Below, piece by piece: positions 53,411 to 61,913 of a stretch of DNA of 64,000 bases. The stretch comes from Spirosoma endbachense (lineage in GTDB: Bacteria; Bacteroidota; Bacteroidia; Cytophagales; Spirosomataceae), in contig NZ_CP045997.1 in NCBI RefSeq assembly GCF_010233585.1, positions 8,578,682 through 8,642,681 of the forward strand. The letters run 5' to 3'. The notes beneath the pieces are model-generated. The model ran no database searches, was not told the DNA's origin, and was given only the letters and a program-made list of their open reading frames with translations. Every line of letters begins with the position of its first letter. Within the stretch, counting starts at the first letter, position 1. Both the position numbers and the translations under genes were made by a program.

Positions 53411-54583
53411 TCAGTCCAGCCAGATGACCGGATTTCGGATTGGCAAATTGCGCAGCACCTCCTCCACCTGTGGGTCGTGGTCCCGTTTTTTCCAGGTTTC
53501 GAGCCACTCCTTCTGGTTAAATTGTAGGGCTCCAAATACCAGAAAAGGCTGGGCAACAGGCCAGTCGTTCCAGTACATCACGTCAGGTTTCAAAGGCCAG
53601 CTCGATTTGTTCGCAACAAACGGGTACAGATACGCAATACCCTGCCGAATACTCCGACCATCCGCCGTTTGATAGGACCACAGGTTGTTGGCAGGCGTGG
53701 ATAAAATCTGGCAAATGGTCGCCATTGCATCCAGATTGAACAGCGAATAACCGTAGGGTTTGGTTCGGCGAAGTTCCTGGGGGAAACTGCCATCGGTAGC
53801 CATCTGATCGGGCAGCAACACTGTTTTGTAGCGGTTCCGACAGGCATTCATCAGCGAGTCGTTGTTGGTAAGCCTGGAAAAAGCGGCAACCTGCATCACC
53901 CAGCAGGTGCCATGATTGTTTTTGGCATTCATCTCATCGGTACCATATGAATGCGTCGTCAGCCAGTTGAGGTAATCCGCAAACCAGCGTCGAATGGCCG
54001 CTACGGCCTGCTTATCGGCGCTTTTCGCTCTATCCATAACACGCAGTCCCTGAGCAACCTCCATCAAGTGAATGGTATCGATTATACCGATACCCCGTCC
54101 CGTTGCGCGTCCTTTGATTGCCTGGGCATACAACAGCGATGGATTCATTCGGGTATCCGAATCCACGAACCACGCATGGAGATGCCGGAATGCCTGCCGA
54201 ACGTACGTCTCATCCTGGGTCAATACATAAGCCGAAGCTAAGGCACCGACAATCCGGCTGAAACGGATCATCGCCTGTCGATGTGCGACAAAATTGTCGG
54301 GGTTGGTCATTCCATCCCGCTGAATGTATGGTCCCTGCAGGTTAGCCGAATCTGGCCACCAGTAATCACCTTCTGAAAAGAAATCGTGTTTGTTTCCTGT
54401 ACTTCGGGGTGATGTCTGTGCCGTAACGGTAATCGGCTTCTGTTGCATAGCCCAGCGGGCTTCAGACAGAATGTGTGGCCTTAACGTAGCGATAACGGTG
54501 GCCCGCTCAGCCGACTGTCCGTAGGAAATCCCGGCTAAAAATTGGCCTACTATCGCTACAATGAACACTACTTGTCTTTGCAT
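53411..54583 (-). CDS. Alginate lyase-family polysaccharide lyase (copy B)
   Basis: A 390-residue paralogue of copy A with the same arrangement: signal peptide (1-22, ending SYGQ), SPRSTGNKHDFFSEGDYWWPDSANL, AKNNHGTCWVMQVAAFSRLTNN and the C-terminal PDVMYWNDWPVAQPFLVFGAL. The last 195 coding bases differ from copy A at only nine positions, far fewer than the rest of the gene, which suggests gene conversion. The 42-bp gap implies the two copies are cotranscribed. Substrates may differ in the variable N-terminal two thirds. Confidence 0.87.
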   Translation of the reverse strand: MQRQVVFIVAIVGQFLAGISYGQSAERATVIATLRPHILSEARWAMQQKPITVTAQTSPRSTGNKHDFFSEGDYWWPDSANLQGPYIQRDGMTNPDNFVAHRQAMIRFSRIVGALASAYVLTQDETYVRQAFRHLHAWFVDSDTRMNPSLLYAQAIKGRATGRGIGIIDTIHLMEVAQGLRVMDRAKSADKQAVAAIRRWFADYLNWLTTHSYGTDEMNAKNNHGTCWVMQVAAFSRLTNNDSLMNACRNRYKTVLLPDQMATDGSFPQELRRTKPYGYSLFNLDAMATICQILSTPANNLWSYQTADGRSIRQGIAYLYPFVANKSSWPLKPDVMYWNDWPVAQPFLVFGALQFNQKEWLETWKKRDHDPQVEEVLRNLPIRNPVIWLD

Positions 54584-54653
54584 ACGTATAAAAACTGAAT
54601 TGCCTTTATGATTTGTGTGAAGATCGGTGCCATTTGTCGCGTCACACCAGAAC

Positions 54654-57128
54654 TCATTGCTTCAGGGGCAGAATGGTCAATAATGCCGTTGGCAAACCGG
54701 GCGACTGCACACCCACAACGGCTTTCCCAGCTCCTGATTCGACCCGAATGATTGCCCTGCCATTATAAGCCTGAACCGTACGCGATCCGGTCGATGTGCC
54801 CAGATTATTCAGCAAACGACCATCGCCAGCCAGGCTGAAACTGATGTAATTGGCAGCATCGAGGCAGGCAATACCCCGATCGTCGACCAGTCGGGCCTGA
54901 AGCGTAGAGACGCCATTCTCTTCCCCAATTTTTTCCAGAATGAGTTGGGCAGGTTTGTCCCATTTTTCGGTTTGGTACTGCATCGTTACTTCGTCCTCAA
55001 CCGTCTTGTTTCCCTGCCGGGCAACCACCCGGATCTGATTGCTACCGGCATTGAACGGTACCTGCCATCGCAATCCGGCGGCCGGAAAATCCTGGCTATT
55101 CCGCTTACGAACGCCCTGGCTTTTGCCATTGACAAACAACTCCGCTTCAGCACAGTTGGAATACACTTTCACAAGTTTCTGCGCTCCCGCAGTTCCCCAC
55201 CGAACCGGCCAGGAATGCCCATAAATGTGTACCATCGGTTTGTCGGTCCAATACGACTGAAAAACGTAGTATGATTCTTTGGGCGTAAAATCACGCTCGA
55301 CTACACCTTTCTGGTTGACGAAAGGAACCGGGTTTTCGGGGCGAAGGGGCGTCGAAAAATCTTTAAAAGGCCAATAAGCCGTTCCCGTGAGCCACGGCAT
55401 TGTTTCCTGCTCTTTCAAATGCCAGTCGATTAGGTTTACGATATAGGATTCGCTCCAGTCGCCGTCTTTCGACATACGGGTCGAACCACCGTGGAGGGAC
55501 GCATCCCCGGTTCGTTCATCGACGCCTTTTCCGGTTGTGACAGTTGCCACGGCCTGATCAGGCTCCTCGGCATGACGACGGGCATGGCTGTCGCCCCCCC
55601 ACTCTACATGCAGAAAGTGGTTTACTTTGCCAAACTCCTGTTCACTGACGGATTTATATTCGGTATAGCGTCCCCGATACCAACCCGCCCAGATCGACGG
55701 CGAATACACATCGACAATATCTTTGCAGAAATCGCACCGGCGGATGGCCGTTCTGCGCCGGGGGTCAAGCCGGTGCGACAGGTCATTTAATTCGCGCATG
55801 AACAACCGGATCTTTTCTTTGTCGAACTCCGGGAAATCACCGGGCCAGTCGTTTTCATTACCCAACCCCCAGATAATAACTGCCGGATGGTTGAAATGCT
55901 GTTCGATCATGCTGGTCAACATCCGGCGGGCCTGTTCTTTGTAAAGATCCCCGCCCAGACCACCCCGGCACCAGGGAATTTCTTCCCAGACAAGAATACC
56001 CAGACTGTCGCACAAATCCAGTACAATCCTCGACTGCTGGTAATGCCCAAGCCGAATGAAATTGACGCCCATTTCTTTCATCATGATCATCTCCGTGCGA
56101 ATCATATCTTCCGTCATGGCTGCACCAACGCCCGCATGGTCTTCATGGCGGTGCGTTCCTTTGAGCAGTAATCGCTTGCTATTGAACTTAAACGGCCCTT
56201 TTTCTACAAATTCAAAACTCCGAAAACCTACTTTTTCGGTATAGGTTGTCGTGTCAGTCGCGGTCATCAGCTTTATGGCGACGGTGTATCGATCGGGAGA
56301 ATCTGGCGACCACAACTGCGGCTTCCGAAGAGTAGTCTGCCATAAGGAGACATCACCTGTCAGATCGTTCAGAGATTTTATCGTCTGATCAACCGTTTTG
56401 CCCTGCGGATCAAGCAGGCGAATAGAAACGGCAGCCGCCGATTGTTCAGCGGGTTTACGAAATCGACCACCGACGGTTAATTTCCCGGCCTGCCCTGCCG
56501 GATCAACATCGGCGGTGGCAAAGATTTTATCGAGCGAAACCGTTGGCGCATAAGTCAGATTCACGTAGCGATACAAACCTCCGTAAACGTTGAAATCAGA
56601 CATACCGGAAGGAATCATTTCCAGATCACGCGAATTGTCGCACCGAATAACGATTGGTACGTTGCCTTTAAACTGTTTCGCGAAAACATCCGACTTTTTG
56701 AAGTCTTCTACAGCCTCGGTAATATCTATCGTCCACTCATCATAGCCCCCAACGTGAGAGCCAACCTTCGTCGTATATACGTATACGTCAGTTTTCTGAC
56801 CCGCTCCTTCGAAGTGCAGTAGTGTTCGTCCCTGACGATACGGATTCTGGATAGTCAACTGGGTACGATACCAGCCCGGCCCCCGATAATAATTACCCGC
56901 TGGATCAACGGCATCGCGGGCGTTAAAGCAGTGTGGCAGGGTTATATCCTGCCAGACCGGAACGCTTTCCGGGCTACCCTCTCCGACTGGCCGAACGGCT
57001 TCCCAACTTCCACCCAAATCACTTTGCAGATACTGCCAGTTCGCCAGCAGTCGGGTAGTTTTCTGGGCGAACAGCGCGGGGCTGGCTAAAAATGGAACAA
57101 TAAAAAAGGCAATGACTAGTCGAAGCAT
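54654..57128 (-). CDS. Glycoside hydrolase family 2 (beta-galactosidase/beta-glucuronidase type)
   Basis: An 824-residue secreted enzyme; signal peptide 1-21 (ALFAQ). Domain order is sugar-binding jelly roll (about 25-200), immunoglobulin-like domain (about 205-305), TIM barrel (about 315-600) and C-terminal beta domains. E425 in IIWGLGNENDW is the acid/base and E509 in FLHVEWGGDSH the likely nucleophile; IRLGHYQQ and HRHEDHAG are typical. It could release galactose, glucuronic acid or mannose; the substrate is not readable from motifs. A released sugar could feed the oxidative route upstream. Confidence 0.92.
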   Translation of the reverse strand: MLRLVIAFFIVPFLASPALFAQKTTRLLANWQYLQSDLGGSWEAVRPVGEGSPESVPVWQDITLPHCFNARDAVDPAGNYYRGPGWYRTQLTIQNPYRQGRTLLHFEGAGQKTDVYVYTTKVGSHVGGYDEWTIDITEAVEDFKKSDVFAKQFKGNVPIVIRCDNSRDLEMIPSGMSDFNVYGGLYRYVNLTYAPTVSLDKIFATADVDPAGQAGKLTVGGRFRKPAEQSAAAVSIRLLDPQGKTVDQTIKSLNDLTGDVSLWQTTLRKPQLWSPDSPDRYTVAIKLMTATDTTTYTEKVGFRSFEFVEKGPFKFNSKRLLLKGTHRHEDHAGVGAAMTEDMIRTEMIMMKEMGVNFIRLGHYQQSRIVLDLCDSLGILVWEEIPWCRGGLGGDLYKEQARRMLTSMIEQHFNHPAVIIWGLGNENDWPGDFPEFDKEKIRLFMRELNDLSHRLDPRRRTAIRRCDFCKDIVDVYSPSIWAGWYRGRYTEYKSVSEQEFGKVNHFLHVEWGGDSHARRHAEEPDQAVATVTTGKGVDERTGDASLHGGSTRMSKDGDWSESYIVNLIDWHLKEQETMPWLTGTAYWPFKDFSTPLRPENPVPFVNQKGVVERDFTPKESYYVFQSYWTDKPMVHIYGHSWPVRWGTAGAQKLVKVYSNCAEAELFVNGKSQGVRKRNSQDFPAAGLRWQVPFNAGSNQIRVVARQGNKTVEDEVTMQYQTEKWDKPAQLILEKIGEENGVSTLQARLVDDRGIACLDAANYISFSLAGDGRLLNNLGTSTGSRTVQAYNGRAIIRVESGAGKAVVGVQSPGLPTALLTILPLKQ

Positions 57129-57173
57129 GAGTCAGCAAACGGTAAAAATTGGCAAGTAAAAGCAAGGAGTAGA

Positions 57174-58331
57174 CTATCGCCCGATAGCTCGGTGCGTGTA
57201 TGTTGTAAAGCCCAGAAATGTTTTGTCACCAGTGGCTCCGTAGGGGTCCTGACGGTTTCGCAGACTGGTAATTTTGGCGGATGTATTGTAGTAGTTCGAC
57301 GCAACTTCTGCACCCGGAAAAACGGCCTGTCCCGCGCAACTCCGGCAGCCAATAGCACCCACAAACGCGTCTTCCATGTACTCAAAGCCTTTGGCGATCC
57401 GACTGGAATAGGCTGGAAACACGGTATTATCGCCCTGAATCCGGGCAATTTCGGCAGCATAGGCGAAGCCCGTCAGGCTATATTGCGGGTGCCAGCAATC
57501 GCGCGAACAATGTTCTTTTACTTCACCAGACGAACTGATAATCACCGGAATGTTCTGCATCAGATAATCATAACCGCCATTGTAGACAGTGCTGCTATTC
57601 AGAAAAACACCAACGGCCATTTTCGCGTAACCTGCTGACACTTCCCAGTTATTGTCGTAATTGACTTCATTGATCAGCCTGTTGATGTAGTTGTCCTTCA
57701 GGTTATTCAGAAAACCCTGGAATTTGCTGATGTCCGTGCTACTCCATCCGGCCGAATTTCCGTTTACTGTATAAAAGCGGATGATTTCGGCGGCAGCAAC
57801 AAACGTAGGTGTAAACCAGGATGCCTCCAGATACGTCTGTCGGGAATCGGTACCGGCATCGGGCAGCAATCGCTGGAAATTAGTGGCCCAGCCATTCAAA
57901 ATGCTGATGGCCTGAGTCGCATAGATTGCATTACCCGTTTTGGCCCATCGCAGTGCCAGCGCATACGACAGTATTGCGTCCGTTTTGATCTGATTTTCAG
58001 TTGGTGTACTCCCCGATCCTTTTACATAGACCGTTGCCGGGAATGAAGTCGGTACGGGGTTTGCATCGACAAATTCGGTTACTTTCGAATACCCATCCAG
58101 GCGAGCTGCATCACCATTATTAGCCTGCGAACGGATCAGGTCCAGACTGGCCTTGCTGTTTAGCACGCCGGGGTGGACGAACTGATTATTATCGATTCGG
58201 GCACCACTGGTTTTATCGATTACTTTCCTGTCAGTACTTATGCCCTGATCGTTCATACATCCCGGCAGAAGGAAGGCGGTTATCAGGAAACTGCCAAGCA
58301 ATTGTGTTGTACCATTTCCAGTGCGATTCAT
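57174..58331 (-). CDS. Alginate lyase-family lipoprotein
   Basis: A 385-residue lipoprotein; the signal ends ITAFLLPGC, with the Cys at about residue 21 as lipid site. The mature part is helical and matches the alginate-lyase fold by its order of motifs: FVHPGVLNSKASLDLIRSQANNG, TDAILSYALALRWAKTGNAIYATQAI, NYDNNWEVSAGYAKMAVGVF, and KEHCSRDCWHPQYSLTGFAYAAEIARIQGD (a His-Tyr pair likely in the active site). It is a different subfamily from copies A and B. The reading frame extends back to 58382, but the start at 58331 (MNRTGNG) gives a proper lipoprotein signal. Divergent from the third SusC. Confidence 0.82.
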   Translation of the reverse strand: MNRTGNGTTQLLGSFLITAFLLPGCMNDQGISTDRKVIDKTSGARIDNNQFVHPGVLNSKASLDLIRSQANNGDAARLDGYSKVTEFVDANPVPTSFPATVYVKGSGSTPTENQIKTDAILSYALALRWAKTGNAIYATQAISILNGWATNFQRLLPDAGTDSRQTYLEASWFTPTFVAAAEIIRFYTVNGNSAGWSSTDISKFQGFLNNLKDNYINRLINEVNYDNNWEVSAGYAKMAVGVFLNSSTVYNGGYDYLMQNIPVIISSSGEVKEHCSRDCWHPQYSLTGFAYAAEIARIQGDNTVFPAYSSRIAKGFEYMEDAFVGAIGCRSCAGQAVFPGAEVASNYYNTSAKITSLRNRQDPYGATGDKTFLGFTTYTHRAIGR

Positions 58332-58432
58332 ACGTTTCGTGTTTAGGAATTGATTGATTAGGAATAGTGTCGTTTCGACCATGCAAGTTTAGGTGCGTGC
58401 GGCTTTTATCTAGTTATGCGTATAGGTCAATA

Positions 58433-58490
58433 AGGTGGACAAACCGTTCGGTGCGTTCCAAAAGCGTTCAAAGAGGTGGACAAACCGTTC
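58433..58490. promoter_or_regulatory. Direct repeats, candidate HTCS binding sites
   Basis: AGGTGGACAAACCGTTC occurs exactly at 58433-58449 and 58474-58490, 41 bp apart (about four helical turns), with two further GCGTTC half-sites between them (58453-58458, 58464-58469). They lie in the 397-bp gap between the divergent lyase and SusC genes; the rest of that gap shows no gene. Confidence 0.6.
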
Positions 58491-58728
58491 TTTTTAGATT
58501 ATTCCATTATTTTTTATTCACATCACCACTAATATTGCCTCATCAACTTACTGTCAGATGTAGCAAAAAAGCAGTCAACGGCTCGCTTACCCGTTGGCCC
58601 AACGTAGTGAACAGGAATGAGTGGCAACGTGCCTTATGCATAAATAAGCGTAGACAACCGAGGAGGTTGTCTGTCAATGATCGATTCAACTTTCCGGCAA
58701 AAACAAGTTTATCAAACCCTATATTGAT

Positions 58729-61700
58729 ATGTATAAACCTTTATCTTCCAGACTTCTGGTCCTGGCGATACATGGCAGTTTAGCTTCGCTGCTGGCCTGT
58801 GGCGACCTGATTGGTCAGGCTATCCCGCCGGGAAATAACCCGTCAGCAGCTCCGGTAAGGCAGGTCGCCACGTATAAGTTCAGCGGTCGGGTTCTCGACG
58901 AAAAAAATACGGGCTTACCCGGTGCGACTGTCGTACTGAAGGGTAATGACAAGACCGGAACCACCTCCGATGCTGACGGTAAATTCACGGTCAATATTCC
59001 TACCGGTGGCGGTACACTTGCCGTATCGGCCATTGGTTATTTGACCAAAGAAGCCATCGTTACCAGCGAAACAACCCTTGATGTAACTCTGGCACCCGAT
59101 ATCAAAACCCTCAACGAGGTCGTCGTGGTAGGCTATGGTACTCAGAAAAAAGAAAATCTGACCGGATCGGTAGCCGCCATAACGATCGATGAAAAAATTT
59201 CGAGCCGGTCGCTGGCTAACGTTTCGTCGGGATTGTCAGGGCTTGTGCCAGGGTTATCCGTTCAGCAATCGACCGGACAGGCAGGCCGGAGCGGTGCTGC
59301 CCTGATCATTCGCGGACTCGGCACAGTCAATAATTCGGGACCGCTGATTGTCGTCGACGGGATGCCGGATGTCGATATCAACCGCATCGACATGAACGAC
59401 GTGGCCAGTATTTCGGTCTTGAAAGATGCCGCGTCAGCGTCCATCTACGGGTCACGGGCTGCCAATGGAGTTGTGTTGATCACGACCAAAAATGGGTCAC
59501 AGAACAAAAAAGCCCAGATCAGCTATACCGGTACTTACGGACTATCAAAACCCACCAACTTCTACAACTATTTCGCAGATTACCCCCGCGCTCTGACGAT
59601 GCATATGCGGGCTTCGGGAGCAGGGGCTTCGTCAACTACGTTCCGTTATGGAACCGTAGAAGACTGGTTGTCCAAAGGGTTGATCGATCCGACTAATTAT
59701 CCGAATACGAACTGGTGGGATGTCATCCTGCGCGATCAGGGTCGTATTCAAACCCATAATCTGTCAGCTTCGGGCGGCACCGATCGCATGAATTTCTACC
59801 TGTCGGCGGGCCTTTATGACGAATTAGGCGTCCTGATCAACCACGATTACAAACGCTACAATACGCGTTTTAACCTCGATTATAAAGTGCGGGATGCCAT
59901 CAAAGTAGGCATTCGGATGGATGGCCAATGGTCAAAACAGAAATACGCCAATCAGGAAGGATTCATCAATTACAGCGGAACCGACGGTTACGATATTCGC
60001 TATGCCATTGCCGGAATTCTCCCGCAAAGCCCGACAACCGGGCAGTATGGTGGTATCATGGCCTATGGCGAAGACGCTCAGGCGGCCAATATGCTGGCTC
60101 GGTATCAGGTTTATCATAACCTGCGCGACCGGCAGGAAATCAACGCAAACCTGTACGGCGAATGGACGCCCCTGGCGGGACTAACTGTTCGGGCTGATTA
60201 CGGACTTCGCTACTACAATCAGTTTACGAAGAGTTATAACGATCCGACCGATGTCTGGAATTTCCAGACAAACCAGGTTGCCAGAACGATTATCAATCCG
60301 AGTGCAGGCATCAGCAACAGCACGAACCAGGGCTATAAAACACTGCTTCAGGGCCGAATCACCTACAATAAAACATTGTTTGGCAATCACCAGCTGACGG
60401 TACTGGGTGGCTATACTGAAGAATACTGGTTCAATCGCAACCTGTCGGCCAGTCGGCAGGACCGGATTAATCCGTTGTTGAGCGAAATCGATGCAGCCTT
60501 AACAACAACCCAGTCGGCGGGCGGTAATTCAGACGCCGAAGGGCTGAGGTCGGTACTGGGACGCCTGAATTATGTCATCAACGACAAATATCTGTTTGAA
60601 GCCAATGCCCGCTACGATGGTTCGAGTAAGTTTCTGCCGGGCTTTCAGTATGGCTTTTTCCCATCGGTTTCGGCTGGCTGGCGTTTTTCGGAAGAGCCCT
60701 TTTTCAAGCGTTTCGCTTCGGTGGTATCGTCAGCGAAACTCCGGGCTTCAATCGGGAAGCTTGGTAATAACTCCGGTGTCGGTCGTTACGAACAGCGTGA
60801 CATCTTCAACCTGACCAACTACATACTCAATGGTAAGATTACCAAAGGGTTTAGTTCGTCCAAGATCATTAACGAAGATTTCTCGTGGGAGCAGACCAAC
60901 ATTACAAACGTTGGGCTGGATCTGGCCTTTTTCGGGGGTCGTCTGACGAGCGAAATTGATGCTTACAGCAAGCTAACAACCGGCATGATCCGGCCATCCT
61001 CCTTGTCAACGTTCCTGTCAGGCTACGATGCCCCTCGTGTTAACATCGGCAAACTCCGTAACCTCGGCCTGGAAGCAAACGTAACGTATCGGGCTAAAAT
61101 CCGGGATGCCAACGTCGGCGCTACGCTGAACATGGCTTTTAACCGCAATAAACTGCTGGAATGGAACGAGTTTTTAAGCAAGGGGTATACGTATCTGAAT
61201 CTACCTTATCACTTCGCCTACAGCCGTGAAGCAACGGGCATTGCGCAGACCTGGGAAGACGTTGCCAACGCGCCTTATCAGGGTCAGTACGTTTCGCCGG
61301 GCGACATTCTGTATAAAGATCTGAACGGCGATGGGCAAATTAATGATGAGGACCGGAAAGCCCAACCGCAATTTAACCGCGACCAGCCGGTCGGTACGTT
61401 TGGTCTGAATCTGTTCGGTAGCTGGCGTGGTTTCGACCTGAGCATTCTCTGGCAGTCGGCTACCGGTCGCAAGGATTTCTGGCTGGAACCCTTCAACAAC
61501 GTCAACATTCCTTCGGCCCGGAACGCATTTCAGGATTTCCAATGGTCCGATACCTGGAATCTCGACAATCGTGGGGCGTCGCTACCTCGGCTCGTGACCG
61601 GTTCGGGCGGAAACAACCAGGCTGAATCAACCTTCTGGCTGGACGATTTTAGCTACCTGCGGCTGAAAAACATTCAGGCCGGTTACAATGTCCCCAGTAA

Positions 61701-61884
61701 AGTAATGAGCCGCATCGGCGTCAGTCGGTTACGGGTATACGTCACGGCTGAGAACCTGTTGACATTCAGCCGCTATCGGGGTGTTGACCCGGAGAAAAGC
61801 ACCAGTGTATCGAACGTTGACAACCAGGACGATCCATTCCCACTGCTGAAATCGTACTCCTTTGGTCTCAATCTCAGCCTTTAA
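58729..61884 (+). CDS. SusC-like TonB-dependent outer membrane transporter (pair 3)
   Basis: A 1051-residue receptor: an N-terminal leader that is unusually long (signal-like to about residue 30, then a proline-rich stretch), a carboxypeptidase-like domain (about 48-125: YKFSGRVLDEKNTGLPGATVVLKG), the TonB-box region LNEVVVVGYGTQKKENLTGSV, plug (IIRGLGTVNNSGPLIVVDGMP, SIYGSRAANGVVLITTKNG) and barrel ending in YSFGLNLSL. It differs from pairs 1 and 2 and, being divergent from the lyase/GH genes, probably imports the products of those enzymes. The SusD gene starts 29 bp downstream. Confidence 0.95.
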   Translation: MYKPLSSRLLVLAIHGSLASLLACGDLIGQAIPPGNNPSAAPVRQVATYKFSGRVLDEKNTGLPGATVVLKGNDKTGTTSDADGKFTVNIPTGGGTLAVSAIGYLTKEAIVTSETTLDVTLAPDIKTLNEVVVVGYGTQKKENLTGSVAAITIDEKISSRSLANVSSGLSGLVPGLSVQQSTGQAGRSGAALIIRGLGTVNNSGPLIVVDGMPDVDINRIDMNDVASISVLKDAASASIYGSRAANGVVLITTKNGSQNKKAQISYTGTYGLSKPTNFYNYFADYPRALTMHMRASGAGASSTTFRYGTVEDWLSKGLIDPTNYPNTNWWDVILRDQGRIQTHNLSASGGTDRMNFYLSAGLYDELGVLINHDYKRYNTRFNLDYKVRDAIKVGIRMDGQWSKQKYANQEGFINYSGTDGYDIRYAIAGILPQSPTTGQYGGIMAYGEDAQAANMLARYQVYHNLRDRQEINANLYGEWTPLAGLTVRADYGLRYYNQFTKSYNDPTDVWNFQTNQVARTIINPSAGISNSTNQGYKTLLQGRITYNKTLFGNHQLTVLGGYTEEYWFNRNLSASRQDRINPLLSEIDAALTTTQSAGGNSDAEGLRSVLGRLNYVINDKYLFEANARYDGSSKFLPGFQYGFFPSVSAGWRFSEEPFFKRFASVVSSAKLRASIGKLGNNSGVGRYEQRDIFNLTNYILNGKITKGFSSSKIINEDFSWEQTNITNVGLDLAFFGGRLTSEIDAYSKLTTGMIRPSSLSTFLSGYDAPRVNIGKLRNLGLEANVTYRAKIRDANVGATLNMAFNRNKLLEWNEFLSKGYTYLNLPYHFAYSREATGIAQTWEDVANAPYQGQYVSPGDILYKDLNGDGQINDEDRKAQPQFNRDQPVGTFGLNLFGSWRGFDLSILWQSATGRKDFWLEPFNNVNIPSARNAFQDFQWSDTWNLDNRGASLPRLVTGSGGNNQAESTFWLDDFSYLRLKNIQAGYNVPSKVMSRIGVSRLRVYVTAENLLTFSRYRGVDPEKSTSVSNVDNQDDPFPLLKSYSFGLNLSL

Positions 61885-61913
61885 TCCATTCCCAGAACGT
61901 CGGTTCTTCTCTC

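Noticed and set aside
57116..57638. Reading frames on both strands around the end of the alginate lyase-family lipoprotein gene
   Set aside because: They are shadows of the lyase and of the GH2 start; no independent evidence.
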